NCBI GenBank assembly: GCA_016791105.1
Contig: JAEUNM010000110.1
Location: 62,001-126,000, forward strand
Source of the DNA: Rhodocyclaceae bacterium
GTDB lineage: Bacteria; Pseudomonadota; Gammaproteobacteria; Burkholderiales; Rhodocyclaceae
Reading direction: 5' to 3'
DNA length: 64,000 nucleotides
Below, piece after piece: positions 8,260 to 17,727 of the stretch. The position numbers and the translations under genes are program-made. The notes under the pieces are model-generated. The model worked only from the letters and a program-made list of their open reading frames with translations, had not been told where the DNA came from and made no database searches. The number at the start of each line of letters is the position of its first letter. Within the stretch, counting starts at the first letter, position 1.

Positions 8260-9270
8260 CTAAACCTGGCCGGCGCTCGATAATTCGTCCTTGAGGTAGG
8301 CATAGTAAAGCGGCGCCACGATGAGGCCGGGCAGGCCGAAAGCTGATTCCATGACCAGCATGGCGAGCAGCAGTTCCCAGGCGCGGGAATGGATGCGCGA
8401 ACCGACGATGCGCGCATTGAGAAAATATTCCAGCTTGTGGATCACGACCAGAAACGCCAGCGAAGCCAGCGCGATCGACAGGGAATGCGACAGGCTGATG
8501 ATGACGATGACGGTATTGGAAATGAGGTTGCCGATCACCGCCAGCAGTCCGACCACGAAAGTGATGGCAATCATGGTTTTGACCAGCGGCAGATGCACGT
8601 CGAACAGCGGCAGCACCAGGGCCAGATAAACTGCTGTGAACGCCGTATTGAGCGCCGAAATGCGCACCTGCGCCAGCACGACGCGGCGGAACGCCTCGGC
8701 GATGCGGCGGCCGCGGCATACCAGTGCCGCGGCGAGCGGGCGGTATTCGTGCAACGGCAAAGTTTCGCGCAAGGCCAGCATGGCGCCGACCACCAGGCCG
8801 ATCAGCACGTGCGCCGCGCCGCGCGCGAATTCCTTGCCGGCCACCTGTACTTCGGGACCGTGTTCGCGCAACCAGTGCGCCAGGGCTTCCTTGATTTCTT
8901 CGGCGGTATCGGGCAGGCGTTCGACCAGCCAGGGCGGCATGGTGGTGCGCGATCCTTCCACGATATCCGCCATTTTCTGCAGCAATGAATGCAGATTGCC
9001 GGCTTCGCTGCGGAAAAACGCCAGTAGGCCGGCAATGGCCGCCACCACGCCGGCCACCACTACGGCGGAAAGCAAGGCCACCGCGATGAGCCGCGCACGC
9101 TGGCCGAATATGCGGCTTTTCATGCGCTGGGCAAGAATGTGCACCAGTTCGAACACCGTCAGGCCGGCCAGCAGAGCCGGTATCAGATGCAGGCGCAGTA
9201 CGGCAACAAGTGCCCCGGCGGCGAGCAGCCAGGCGGCGATCTGGTGGGGTCTGGAAGGAGTTTCGTGCAT
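8260..9270 (-). CDS. AI-2E family (PerM/TqsA-type) membrane transporter
   Basis: 336 residues from ATG 9270; a longer in-frame start at 9339 lacks support. About eight membrane segments, a large soluble loop after the third (about 85-150) and the C-terminal family features (HKLEYFLNARIVGSRI, then L-P-G-L-I-V-A-P-L-Y-Y-A-Y-L-K). Members are putative efflux proteins; some export autoinducer-2, others are Na+/H+ antiporters, so the substrate is open. It is divergent from the TonB-dependent receptor at 9400, with 129 bases between. Confidence 0.85.
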   Translation of the reverse strand: MHETPSRPHQIAAWLLAAGALVAVLRLHLIPALLAGLTVFELVHILAQRMKSRIFGQRARLIAVALLSAVVVAGVVAAIAGLLAFFRSEAGNLHSLLQKMADIVEGSRTTMPPWLVERLPDTAEEIKEALAHWLREHGPEVQVAGKEFARGAAHVLIGLVVGAMLALRETLPLHEYRPLAAALVCRGRRIAEAFRRVVLAQVRISALNTAFTAVYLALVLPLFDVHLPLVKTMIAITFVVGLLAVIGNLISNTVIVIISLSHSLSIALASLAFLVVIHKLEYFLNARIVGSRIHSRAWELLLAMLVMESAFGLPGLIVAPLYYAYLKDELSSAGQV

Positions 9271-9399
9271 GGCGCGGCATTCTAACGCGCGCCGCGCGCG
9301 CGCACCATGCCAGCGTGATCGCTGCGACTGGAGCGCCATGCCTCAAGGCAGGCCGGGAATTGCCGATAGCCGGGAATCCCACCCATCACCGCGAACATC

Positions 9400-11397
9400 A
9401 TGCAAGCTCTATGCTGCCTGCGCCGCAGGGCAACACTGTGCGCCGTGGCTGCCGCCCTGTCCGGGTCTGCAGTTGCGGACGACCTCGCCGATCTTGGCCT
9501 CGAGACTTTGCTCGACCTCAATGTCGAAACCGCATCGCGCTTTCCGCAAAAGCGCAGCGAAGCCCCCTCGGCGGTCACCATCATCACGGCCGACGACATC
9601 CGTGCCTACGGCTATCGCACGCTGGGCGACTTGCTCAATGCCGTGCGTGGCCTGTACGTATTCACCGACCGCGCCTATGACTTTCTGGGCGCGCGTGGCT
9701 TTGGCCGTCCCGGCGATTACAACGGCCGCCTGCTGTTGCTCATAGACGGTTATCGCACCAACGAGCCGGTCTATGGTACGGCCGCCATCGGGACCGAAGC
9801 GTTCCTCGACATGGCGCTCATCGAGCGGGTGGAATTCGTGCCCGGTCCGGGTTCGGCGGTTTATGGCAATAACGCATTTTTCGGCGTGATCAATGTGATC
9901 ACGAAAAACGGACAGAGCTTCCAGGGCGCCCAGCTTGCGCAAACCGCCGGTGACCACGGTCTGCTCGCCACGCGTGCCACCTTTGGCCGCCGCTACGAAA
10001 ACGGTGCCGATCTGGTGTTGTCGGCCTCGCGCTACGCGGACCGCGGCCTGCCCATACGCTTTCCGCCTGCGACGGTGCCGGGCCTGCCGGACGCCACTGC
10101 GCGCCAATCGAGCTACACGCTGACGGACCGCGCCTTCGCGAAATTTTCTTATGGCCGCTTCGGCCTGGAGCTGGGCTGGGTGACGCGCACGATAGGGTTT
10201 GCCAACGTGCAGACCGGTTCTGCCTACGATGACCCCCGCACGCGCGACATCGATACCCAGCATTTCCTGTCGCTTACCTACAACCCGTTTTGCGGGCAAA
10301 AGCTGGAATGCAGCCTGCGGACCGATTTCGGAGCTTACGACTACGATCAATATGCGCCCTACATCGATCCGCCCGGCTCGCCGAAGATCGTCAATCACGA
10401 TTTGTCGCGCGGGCGATGGTGGTCCGCCGAAGCGAAGTTCGTGTGGACCGGCTGGGATCGTCACAAACTGGTGTTCGGCGCCGAATATCGGCGCGACATG
10501 CAGGCCGACCAGGCGAATTTCGACGTGGAGCCCGTCGCCGATTATGCTAATTCGAAGCTGAAGGCGAACCGGTTCGGCATGTACGCCCAGGACGAATGGT
10601 CGCTGTCGGAGCGCTGGCTGCTCAACGCCGGCTTGCGCTATGACCTCGCTTCGGGCGTCGAAAAAAACGAAATCAGCCCGCGCATTGCCCTCATCTATCA
10701 GCCCCAGCCCGGTACTGCCCTGAAACTCATTGCCGGCAGCGCATTCCGGGCGCCCAATGCATACGAGGCGAATTACGTCTATCCGGGCCAGCAGAAGGCC
10801 AATCCTTCCCTCAAGCCGGAACATATCCGCACCTACGAGGCGGTATGGGAGCAGGCCATCAGTACGCACACGCGTTTTGCCGTGACGGCCTTTCAATATC
10901 GAATTACCGACCTGATCAATCTCGTCACCGACCCCAACGACGGCTTGCAGCAATTCCGCAATTCGGCGCCGGTGTCCGCGCGCGGGGTGGAGGGCGAGTT
11001 CGAACGGGTGTGGGACAACGGCCTGAGGTTGAAAGGTAGCCTTACCTTGCAGTCCACCCGTGATACGACGAGCGGCGGCAGTCTCACCAATTCGCCGCGC
11101 CGGCTTGCCAAACTACAAGCACAATGGCCTCTGCTGGGGCACCAACTGGGCGTTGCCGGTGGAATTTTTTATCTGGGCCGGCGTACCAGCCTGGGGGAAG
11201 ATGTGCCCGGCTACACGCTCGCCAATGTCAATATGACCTGGCGCCCGGCGCCGCACTGGAATTTAAGCTTGGGCGTATACAATCTGCTTGACCGCCGCTA
11301 CAGCGATCCACTGTCCGAAATCTATGCCGTGACCGGCCTCACCGCCATGCCGCAGCCCGGCCGCCGCCTGCAAGCTCAAGTTGAAATCCAGTTCTAA
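9400..11397 (+). CDS. TonB-dependent outer-membrane receptor
   Basis: 665 residues with a signal peptide (about 1-26, ending S-A-V-A), a plug domain (about 45-160; PSAVTIITADDIRAYGYRTL, then IERVEFVPGPGSAVYGNNAF and VINVITK) and a 22-strand-type barrel ending in the aromatic signal Q-V-E-I-Q-F. The substrate cannot be read from sequence. It overlaps the next gene by 17 bases and heads a run with a YfiR-like protein, a hybrid kinase and a GGDEF-EAL protein, so it probably acts as a surface sensor as well as, or instead of, a transporter. No Fur box or riboswitch was seen upstream. Confidence 0.92.
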   Translation: MQALCCLRRRATLCAVAAALSGSAVADDLADLGLETLLDLNVETASRFPQKRSEAPSAVTIITADDIRAYGYRTLGDLLNAVRGLYVFTDRAYDFLGARGFGRPGDYNGRLLLLIDGYRTNEPVYGTAAIGTEAFLDMALIERVEFVPGPGSAVYGNNAFFGVINVITKNGQSFQGAQLAQTAGDHGLLATRATFGRRYENGADLVLSASRYADRGLPIRFPPATVPGLPDATARQSSYTLTDRAFAKFSYGRFGLELGWVTRTIGFANVQTGSAYDDPRTRDIDTQHFLSLTYNPFCGQKLECSLRTDFGAYDYDQYAPYIDPPGSPKIVNHDLSRGRWWSAEAKFVWTGWDRHKLVFGAEYRRDMQADQANFDVEPVADYANSKLKANRFGMYAQDEWSLSERWLLNAGLRYDLASGVEKNEISPRIALIYQPQPGTALKLIAGSAFRAPNAYEANYVYPGQQKANPSLKPEHIRTYEAVWEQAISTHTRFAVTAFQYRITDLINLVTDPNDGLQQFRNSAPVSARGVEGEFERVWDNGLRLKGSLTLQSTRDTTSGGSLTNSPRRLAKLQAQWPLLGHQLGVAGGIFYLGRRTSLGEDVPGYTLANVNMTWRPAPHWNLSLGVYNLLDRRYSDPLSEIYAVTGLTAMPQPGRRLQAQVEIQF

Positions 11398-11959
11398 AAA
11401 TCTGACCACAGCGCGAAATTTGCGCGCCCGCCTGGGCGCAGTTGCGCTGGCCACGGCCTGTGCGCTGCACGGCGTCGCCGCGCGCCCGGCGCAGGCCGGG
11501 CCGAACGAGGCCCGGCTCAAGGCGGCGGTGATCTATAACCTCGCCAAGTACGTGAATTGGCCGAGCGAAGCGGTGGCACAGGGACAGATCATGCTGTGCG
11601 CCTATGGCAAGGATGAAGCCGAGCAGGCGCTGGACGAGGTGGATGGGCGCCAGGCGCAGGGCATGGTGGTACACGTGCGCAAATTGCGCAGCCTGGACGA
11701 CATCAAATCCTGCCACGTGCTGTACCTGGCGGCGAGCGAACACCGTGCTGCCGACTCTTTTGCGCGGGCTGCCGCCAACCTGCCGCTGCTCACGGTGAGC
11801 GAGCGCGATGCGTTCGCGGAAAGCGGCGGCATGATTGGTCTGGTTACCGTCGAGGAACGCCTACGCTTCGACATCAACTTGGCCGCGGCGCAAAAAAATC
11901 GGCTCAACATCAGTTCCAATCTGCTCAAGCTGGCGCGCAACGTAATCGGCGCCCGTTGA
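11381..11959 (+). CDS. YfiR family (DUF4154) periplasmic protein
   Basis: 192 residues. A TTG start at 11381 inside the end of the receptor gene gives a basic N-terminus and a signal peptide (about 15-40, ending A-Q-A). Family motifs follow: K-A-A-V-I-Y-N-L-A-K-Y-V-N-W-P, C-x-Y-G-K-D, the hinge R-x-L-x-x-L-D-x-x-x-S-C-H-V-L-Y, LLTVSE, GGMIGLVTVEERLRFDINL and an N-I-S-S-N-L-L-K-L-A end. In Pseudomonas YfiR is a periplasmic repressor of the diguanylate cyclase YfiN. Here no YfiN homologue is present; the YfiR-like protein sits instead between a receptor and a sensor kinase and may act on the kinase's periplasmic domain. Confidence 0.88.
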   Translation: MKSSSKNLTTARNLRARLGAVALATACALHGVAARPAQAGPNEARLKAAVIYNLAKYVNWPSEAVAQGQIMLCAYGKDEAEQALDEVDGRQAQGMVVHVRKLRSLDDIKSCHVLYLAASEHRAADSFARAAANLPLLTVSERDAFAESGGMIGLVTVEERLRFDINLAAAQKNRLNISSNLLKLARNVIGAR

Positions 11960-12127
11960 GCTGCGGCTTGATTCGCCTCAAGTTTGGCCGTGCGCGGCCG
12001 TGTAATTGGGCGTCGACCGCAGTGCCCGGGGGCACCCGCACATGATTCCCGTTGTTTCCCACCTAAGCCGCGGCACGCGCTGCCCAGCGCGCGCCGACTC
12101 ATCGCGTCCGTGCGCGGGATCAGAACA

Positions 12128-14851
12128 ATGAGTGTGTGGTCCGCCCGTTACGCCGACCTGCCGCTGCGGCGCAAACTGGCGCTCATCGTGGTACTGGCCG
12201 TCGCGCTGGCACTGGGGCTGGTATTTTCGATCTTCATCGCCATGAGCGTGGCCGGGCAGCGTCAGGCCGTGCGCACCCAATTGCACGGCATTGCCGACAT
12301 ACTGGCCGTGAATAGTGCTTCGGCGGTGTCCTTCAATGACGGTCCGGCGGCGGTGCAGACCTTGGCCGGCCTCGCTGCGCGGCCCGGCGACGTGGACCGC
12401 GCCTGGATCGTGTTGCCCAATGGCAGCGTGTTCGCGAGCTTTCCGCCGTCCGCCGGCAGCCCGCCCGTTTTGGCGCTTGCTCACGGCGCCACGCTGGCCG
12501 AATCGGGCGGCATGTTCGATACCGAATTGCGCGTGATCCACAGCATAGGCGAAGCCGGCGAACAGGCCGGCGTGCTCATCGTGAGCGCCAGCCTGTTGCC
12601 CATGTGGGGGCGCGTGGCTTGGACCTGTGGCCTGGCACTGGTCGCCACGCTGGGGGCTTTCGTGGTGGCTTTCGTGGCCTCCATGCGCTTGCAGCGCTCG
12701 GTGTCCGGGCCGCTCGACGAACTGGCGGCCGCCGCCCAGCAGGTGGGCGATGAGCGCCGCTACGACCTGCGCCTGACACCGAAGAGCGGCGACGAAATCG
12801 GCCGCCTCATGGTCAGTTTCAACGACATGCTGGGCCAGATCGAACAGCGTGACGGCGAATTGAAGCGCCATCATGAACGCCTGGAAGCCGAGGTGGCCGA
12901 GCGTACCGCGGAACTGGTGGCGGCCAAAAACCAGGCCGAGGCGGCCAATCTGGCGAAAAGCCAGTTTCTCGCCAACATGAGCCACGAAATCCGCACGCCC
13001 ATGAACGGCGTGATCGGCATGGCCAATCTGCTGCTGGAACTGCCGCTCGATCAGCGCGCGCGGCGTTATGCGCAAACCATACGCACGTCGGCCGATTCGC
13101 TGCTGGTGATCATCAACGACATACTCGACATTTCGAAAATCGAAGCCGGCAAGCTGCAACTCGAACATATCGAATTCGAACCGCGCACGCTGGTGCAGGA
13201 ACTGGCCGCCCTGTTCGCCGAACGGGCGCAGGCCAAGTCGCTCGAATTCGGCTGGTACGTGGCGCCCGAGGTACCCGAGCGCATATTGGGTGATCCGTTC
13301 CGCTTCAAACAGATGCTGGGCAATCTGCTCGGCAACGCCATCAAATTTACCGAGCACGGCCACGTGGTGGTCGAATTGGGCATGCAGGACGGCGGCGCAA
13401 CGCTGCGCTGCGAGGTGCGCGACAGCGGCGTCGGGCTGGCACCGGAAGTGCGCGACAAACTGTTCCAGGCCTTCCAGCAGGCCGACAACTCCACCACCCG
13501 CCGCTTCGGCGGCACCGGTCTGGGTTTGGCCATTACGCGCCAGCTCGCCGGGCTCATGCGCGGCGAGGTGGGCGTGGATAGCGTGGAGCGCGCCGGCTCC
13601 ACCTTCTGGCTGCGCATTCCTTGTAGCGCCGTGGCGCCGCACGCGCGGCCGGAGCCCCTGGCGCTGCACGTGCTGGTGGTGGAACCGGATGCGCAAATGC
13701 GCCGCATCATCGCCGCACAACTGGACGAATTGGGCTGTTCCGCCGTGGCCCTGGCCACGCTGGCCACCGCCCGGGCCGCGCTGGATGCGCCGGGCGAGCG
13801 CTTCCAGGCGGTGCTGGCGGCGGCCAGTCTGGGCGGCGAACACGCGGACAGCCTGCTCGGCTATGCACTATCGCGGCTGCAGGCGCCGGCGCGTGGCCTC
13901 AAACTGGTGCCGCTGGCCCACGGCGGGGCGAACGCTAGTCTGCTGGAAAAGCCCGTTGCGCCGGCCGAACTGGCGGCGGCGCTGACGCGGACCGAACTGC
14001 CGGCCAAGCCGGCCGCCGGCCGCGCAGATGAAGGCGTGCAACTTGGCCTCGATGTGCTGCTGGTCGAAGACCATCCGGTCAATCGCGAAATTGCCCTGGC
14101 GCAGTTGCAAGCCATGGGCTGCGAAGTCAGCTGTGCCGAAAATGGTGCCGAAGCCGTGGACGCCGTGCGCGCCCAGCGCTTCGACGTGGTGCTCATGGAC
14201 TGCCAGATGCCGGTCATGGACGGCTATCAGGCCACCGCCGCGATTCGCGCTCTGGAACGCGCACGTGGCGCGCCACCCATGCCCGTCATCGCGCTGACCG
14301 CGAATGCCCTGCAGGGCGACCGTGAGCGCTGCCTGGAAGCCGGCATGAGCGATTACATCAGCAAGCCGTTCAATCGCCAGCAATTGCGCCAGGCCTTGCA
14401 GCAGGCCGTGGCAGGGCGTGGCGCCAAGGCGGTGGCGGAGCGGCCCGCCGCCGCGCCGGCGCTGCGCGAACTTACCGATCTGCCCATCGTGGATCTCGAA
14501 GCGCTGCGCAGCCTGCCGGGCGGTGAAGCGCCCGGCGTTTCGCCCATTCTGCAGCGCCTGATCCGGCTCTATCTGGCCGAAGCCGACAAATTGCTGCGGG
14601 AAATGGGCGACTGTGCCGGCGGCGAGGACAGTCGCGCGATGGCGCGGCTTGCGCACAAGCTCAAATCATCCAGCGGCGCCGTCGGCGCACAACGCATGTT
14701 CCGCCGCGCCTCCGATCTGGACGATGCGGCGCGCGCAGGCCACATGCCCGACGCGCTGGCAATGCGCGCCCTGGAAGTGGAGTGGCAGGCGGCGCGCAAA
14801 CTGCTGGAAGGCATGCTGGTGGAAGCACAGACCGGCGTGCTGGCGGCATGA
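12128..14851 (+). CDS. Hybrid sensor histidine kinase with CHASE8-like sensor, receiver and HPt domains
   Basis: 907 residues from ATG 12128. TM1 is about 17-40, a periplasmic CHASE8-like domain follows (LAVNSASAVSFNDGPAAVQT), TM2 about 160-182, then HAMP and a coiled coil. The HisKA H-box MSHEIRTPMNGV places the phospho-acceptor at His286. The ATPase has N-x-x-G-N-A-I-K-F, D-S-G-V-G-L and G-G-T-G-L-G-L motifs. A degenerate receiver (about 515-625, starting LHVLVVEPD) precedes an intact receiver with Asp691 (VVLMDCQMPVMDGYQ) and a C-terminal HPt with His843 (LAHKLKSSS). Its stop overlaps the start of the receiver-GGDEF-EAL gene (ATGA), so that protein is the likely phosphorelay target. Confidence 0.93.
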   Translation: MSVWSARYADLPLRRKLALIVVLAVALALGLVFSIFIAMSVAGQRQAVRTQLHGIADILAVNSASAVSFNDGPAAVQTLAGLAARPGDVDRAWIVLPNGSVFASFPPSAGSPPVLALAHGATLAESGGMFDTELRVIHSIGEAGEQAGVLIVSASLLPMWGRVAWTCGLALVATLGAFVVAFVASMRLQRSVSGPLDELAAAAQQVGDERRYDLRLTPKSGDEIGRLMVSFNDMLGQIEQRDGELKRHHERLEAEVAERTAELVAAKNQAEAANLAKSQFLANMSHEIRTPMNGVIGMANLLLELPLDQRARRYAQTIRTSADSLLVIINDILDISKIEAGKLQLEHIEFEPRTLVQELAALFAERAQAKSLEFGWYVAPEVPERILGDPFRFKQMLGNLLGNAIKFTEHGHVVVELGMQDGGATLRCEVRDSGVGLAPEVRDKLFQAFQQADNSTTRRFGGTGLGLAITRQLAGLMRGEVGVDSVERAGSTFWLRIPCSAVAPHARPEPLALHVLVVEPDAQMRRIIAAQLDELGCSAVALATLATARAALDAPGERFQAVLAAASLGGEHADSLLGYALSRLQAPARGLKLVPLAHGGANASLLEKPVAPAELAAALTRTELPAKPAAGRADEGVQLGLDVLLVEDHPVNREIALAQLQAMGCEVSCAENGAEAVDAVRAQRFDVVLMDCQMPVMDGYQATAAIRALERARGAPPMPVIALTANALQGDRERCLEAGMSDYISKPFNRQQLRQALQQAVAGRGAKAVAERPAAAPALRELTDLPIVDLEALRSLPGGEAPGVSPILQRLIRLYLAEADKLLREMGDCAGGEDSRAMARLAHKLKSSSGAVGAQRMFRRASDLDDAARAGHMPDALAMRALEVEWQAARKLLEGMLVEAQTGVLAA

Positions 14852-16971
14852 GCGCGGCGGCGCCCATTCTGGTCGTCGATGACGACCCGGTGGTCCGCTA
14901 TGCGGCCGTGGAAACACTGATCGCGGCGGGTATGCCGGCGGATGCGGCGGAAAGCGGCGAAGAAGCGCTGCGCGTATTCGCCACGCTGCGCCCGTCGCTG
15001 GTACTGCTGGACGTGAACATGGACGGCATGGACGGCTACGAGGTATGCCGCCTATTGCGCAAACGTCCGGATGCGAGCCACGTGCCCATCATCATGCTGA
15101 CCGGGCTCAACGACGCCGATTCGATAGACCTTGCCTACGTGATAGGCGCGACCGATTTCATCACCAAACCGATCAACTGGACCTTGCTCACGCATCGCGT
15201 GCGCTATGCCTTGCGCACGGCGGCAGACCTGCGCGAACTGGAACAGAGCCGTGCGCGCCTGGCCCGCGCACAGCGCACGGCACGGCTGGCGGCCTGGCGC
15301 TGGGATGTGGAAGCCGACGTGCTGGAGCGTGACGGCGGCCTCGACGAGGTGCTGGGGCTGGATGTTTCAGTACTGGCCCCGGCTGCTTCCGCGCTCTTGC
15401 CCTATGTGGCGGACGAAGACCGCGCGAAACTGTCCGCCGCGCTGGAAAATGCCGCCAAAGGCGTGGCATATCGACTGAATTACCGGCTGCGCAACAATTC
15501 CGGCGTATTGGCAACCCTGTTCGAGCAGGGCGAACCGGTGCTGGACATGGACGGTCGCGTGGTGTGCGTGGAGGGCATCACGCAAAACATATCGGAACAG
15601 GCGCAAACCCAGGCGCGCGTGCGCTATTTGTCCTTCCACGACAGCTTGACGGGGCTCGCCAACCGGCAGTTTTTCCGCGAGTCGGTGCCGCAGGCGCTGG
15701 CGCGGGCGCGCCGCACCGGCACGCACTGTGCGCTGGTGTATCTCGACGTTGACCGCCTCAAGCGCTTGAACGATACCTTGGGCCATGCCGCCGGCGATCA
15801 GGCGCTCAATGAAATTGCCGCGCGCATTGCCGATGCGGTGCGCGAATCGGATTTGCTGGCGCGCGCCGACAGCGGCGGCCGCCTGGTGGCGCGCGTGGCG
15901 GGCGACGAATTTACGCTATTGCTGACCGACATCGTGATGCCGGAAGATGCCGAAGCAGTCACCAAGCGCCTGCTCGAACAGATTGCGCGGCCGGTATATG
16001 TGGCGGGGCAGGAATTATGGCTTTCCGCCAGTGCCGGTATCGCAATGTATCCCGATCACGGCGAGGACGCCGATACCTTGCTGAAAAATGCCGATCTGGC
16101 CATGTATCAGGCCAAACAGCAGGGTGGCAACCGGATGGCATTTTTTTCCGAGCCGCTTACCGACCGCGCCTACGGCCGCCTGGCGGTGGAAAACGCCATG
16201 CGCAAGGCGCTCGCGCGCGACCAGTTCCTGCTGTTTTTCCAGCCCAAGATAGATGGCGCCACGGGTAAGGTACTGGGCGCCGAAGCCCTGTTGCGCTGGC
16301 AGCACCCGGAACGCGGACTGGTGCCGCCCATGGAATTCATTCCGGTGGCGGAAGAATGCGGGCTCATCGTGCCGATAGGCGAATGGGTGGTGCAGCGCGC
16401 CTGCGAGCACCTGCGCAGCTGGCTGGACGCGGGTTTCGCTGCGGTGCCGCTGGCCGTCAATCTGTCGGCCGAACATTTGCGCCACCCCACGCTGCCGGAC
16501 ATGCTGCGGCGCGAACTGGCACACTGGAAAATTCCGTCCGAATTGCTATGTCTGGAAATTACCGAAAGCCAGCTGGTCGAGGACATGGAACTGACGCGCC
16601 AAACCCTGTGCGAGTTGAAGGACATGGGCCTCAAGCTGTCGCTGGACGATTTCGGCACCGGTTATTCTTCGCTCGCCTACCTGAAACGTTTTCCTATCGA
16701 CGAGCTGAAAATCGATCGCCAGTTCGTGCAGGACGTCGATTCGCCTGCCGGCGACGGGTCGCTCACCCAGGCCATCATCGCGATCGGACAGGTGCTGGAC
16801 AAAGGGCTGGTTGCCGAAGGCGTGGAAACCCAACAGCAGGCGGAATTTCTGTTGCGGCACGGCTGCCGCTCCATGCAGGGCTTCCTGTTCGCAAAACCCA
16901 TGCCGGCGGCCGAATTCGTGCACCTACTGGTGCGCCGCGGTGAGGCGGTAACGGAAGTGGAACGCATCTGA
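14848..16971 (+). CDS. Response regulator with PAS-like, GGDEF (AGDEF) and EAL domains
   Basis: 707 residues starting at ATG 14848 (ATGA overlap with the kinase). Receiver domain 8-125 with phospho-acceptor Asp55 (LVLLDVNMDGMDGYEV) and Lys in I-T-K-P. A PAS-like segment lies about 140-250. The diguanylate cyclase domain carries AGDEF (351-355) in place of GGDEF, a variant known to be active in some cyclases. The EAL domain has EALLRWQHP from Glu479, then DDFGTGYSSLAYLKRFP, K-I-D and VAEGVET, so the phosphodiesterase side looks catalytically complete. Phosphorylation by the upstream kinase would set the balance of cyclic-di-GMP synthesis and breakdown. Confidence 0.93.
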   Translation: MSAAAPILVVDDDPVVRYAAVETLIAAGMPADAAESGEEALRVFATLRPSLVLLDVNMDGMDGYEVCRLLRKRPDASHVPIIMLTGLNDADSIDLAYVIGATDFITKPINWTLLTHRVRYALRTAADLRELEQSRARLARAQRTARLAAWRWDVEADVLERDGGLDEVLGLDVSVLAPAASALLPYVADEDRAKLSAALENAAKGVAYRLNYRLRNNSGVLATLFEQGEPVLDMDGRVVCVEGITQNISEQAQTQARVRYLSFHDSLTGLANRQFFRESVPQALARARRTGTHCALVYLDVDRLKRLNDTLGHAAGDQALNEIAARIADAVRESDLLARADSGGRLVARVAGDEFTLLLTDIVMPEDAEAVTKRLLEQIARPVYVAGQELWLSASAGIAMYPDHGEDADTLLKNADLAMYQAKQQGGNRMAFFSEPLTDRAYGRLAVENAMRKALARDQFLLFFQPKIDGATGKVLGAEALLRWQHPERGLVPPMEFIPVAEECGLIVPIGEWVVQRACEHLRSWLDAGFAAVPLAVNLSAEHLRHPTLPDMLRRELAHWKIPSELLCLEITESQLVEDMELTRQTLCELKDMGLKLSLDDFGTGYSSLAYLKRFPIDELKIDRQFVQDVDSPAGDGSLTQAIIAIGQVLDKGLVAEGVETQQQAEFLLRHGCRSMQGFLFAKPMPAAEFVHLLVRRGEAVTEVERI

Positions 16972-17007
16972 AGCGCGCCGCTGCCGCGCCGGGTGGCCCC
17001 GGCCGGT

Positions 17008-17727
17008 TCAGGACTTGCGGTCGCGCAGCGACAGTGCGGACCAATCCACCCGCTGCGTGAGCAGCTTGCCGACGTCGCGCGCGCGTTCGGCGTCATCGGC
17101 GACTACCGCGACATAACCCTGGCCCAGCGGCATCACTTCGGAATTCATGCCGGCCATGGCGGCGCGGGTAATGTCCTTGTTGCGCTGTGCGTGCGGAATG
17201 AGCAATACCGTGGCGGTACCGTGTTCCGTATCCAGCACCAGGTGCCAGCCCGTGCCATTGGGAACGGGGCACAGTTTGGCGTAGCGCAGGGTGCCCAGCG
17301 GCGCGCGCAATTCGGCGCCGAAATTGCGCAATATCGTATCCAGGTAGGACGCTTCGACCAGGCGGCGCGAACTGAAGGATTCCGGTTCGTGCATGACGTG
17401 CTCGATCGCGTAGCGCGCATAGTCTTCGCCCGGCGTGTGGTACCAATCCACGAGCGTGACGCTCAAGGTAAGCACCACGCTTGCCGCCAGCGCCATGAGC
17501 CGCAGCGAAGGCCGCCGCGTATTGCCGCCCGCCGTGCGCATGATGACGCGTTCGGCCAGGCCTTCCGGGACCGGCACCAGCAAAGTTTGCGCGAGCGCCT
17601 GTTCCTGTTCCGCCAGGCGCCGCGCGAAGCTCTGGCAGCCCGGGCATTGCGCCACGTGTTCGTCCATGGCGGCATCGGCCCGGCGTGGATCGGCCAGTTT
17701 GCGGCGGCGGAATTCGAGGCAATTCAT
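17008..17727 (-). CDS. DUF3379-type anti-sigma factor with zinc-finger N-terminus
   Basis: 239 residues. The N-terminal H-x3-C-x2-C motif (DEHVAQCPGCQSF, about 23-35) is the anti-sigma zinc-finger type. One membrane helix lies about 80-97 (LMALAASVVLTLSVTLVDW), followed by a periplasmic DUF3379-like domain. Start and stop overlap the sigma gene upstream by 4 bases (ATGA), the usual arrangement for a sigma/anti-sigma pair. It is the last gene of a minus-strand run beginning with a DUF2282 peptide; such pairs control bufferin-type loci. Confidence 0.85.
   Translation of the reverse strand: MNCLEFRRRKLADPRRADAAMDEHVAQCPGCQSFARRLAEQEQALAQTLLVPVPEGLAERVIMRTAGGNTRRPSLRLMALAASVVLTLSVTLVDWYHTPGEDYARYAIEHVMHEPESFSSRRLVEASYLDTILRNFGAELRAPLGTLRYAKLCPVPNGTGWHLVLDTEHGTATVLLIPHAQRNKDITRAAMAGMNSEVMPLGQGYVAVVADDAERARDVGKLLTQRVDWSALSLRDRKS

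Noticed and set aside
7526..9382. Minus-strand ORF of 618 codons spanning the EcsC and AI-2E genes
   Set aside because: Out of frame with both recognised genes, Arg-rich, no motifs.
9409..10953. Minus-strand ORF of 514 codons opposite the TonB-dependent receptor
   Set aside because: Shadow of the receptor gene; composition and lack of motifs argue against a real protein.
11978..13843. Minus-strand ORF of 621 codons opposite the hybrid kinase
   Set aside because: Shadow; His/Gln/Gly-rich translation without domains.
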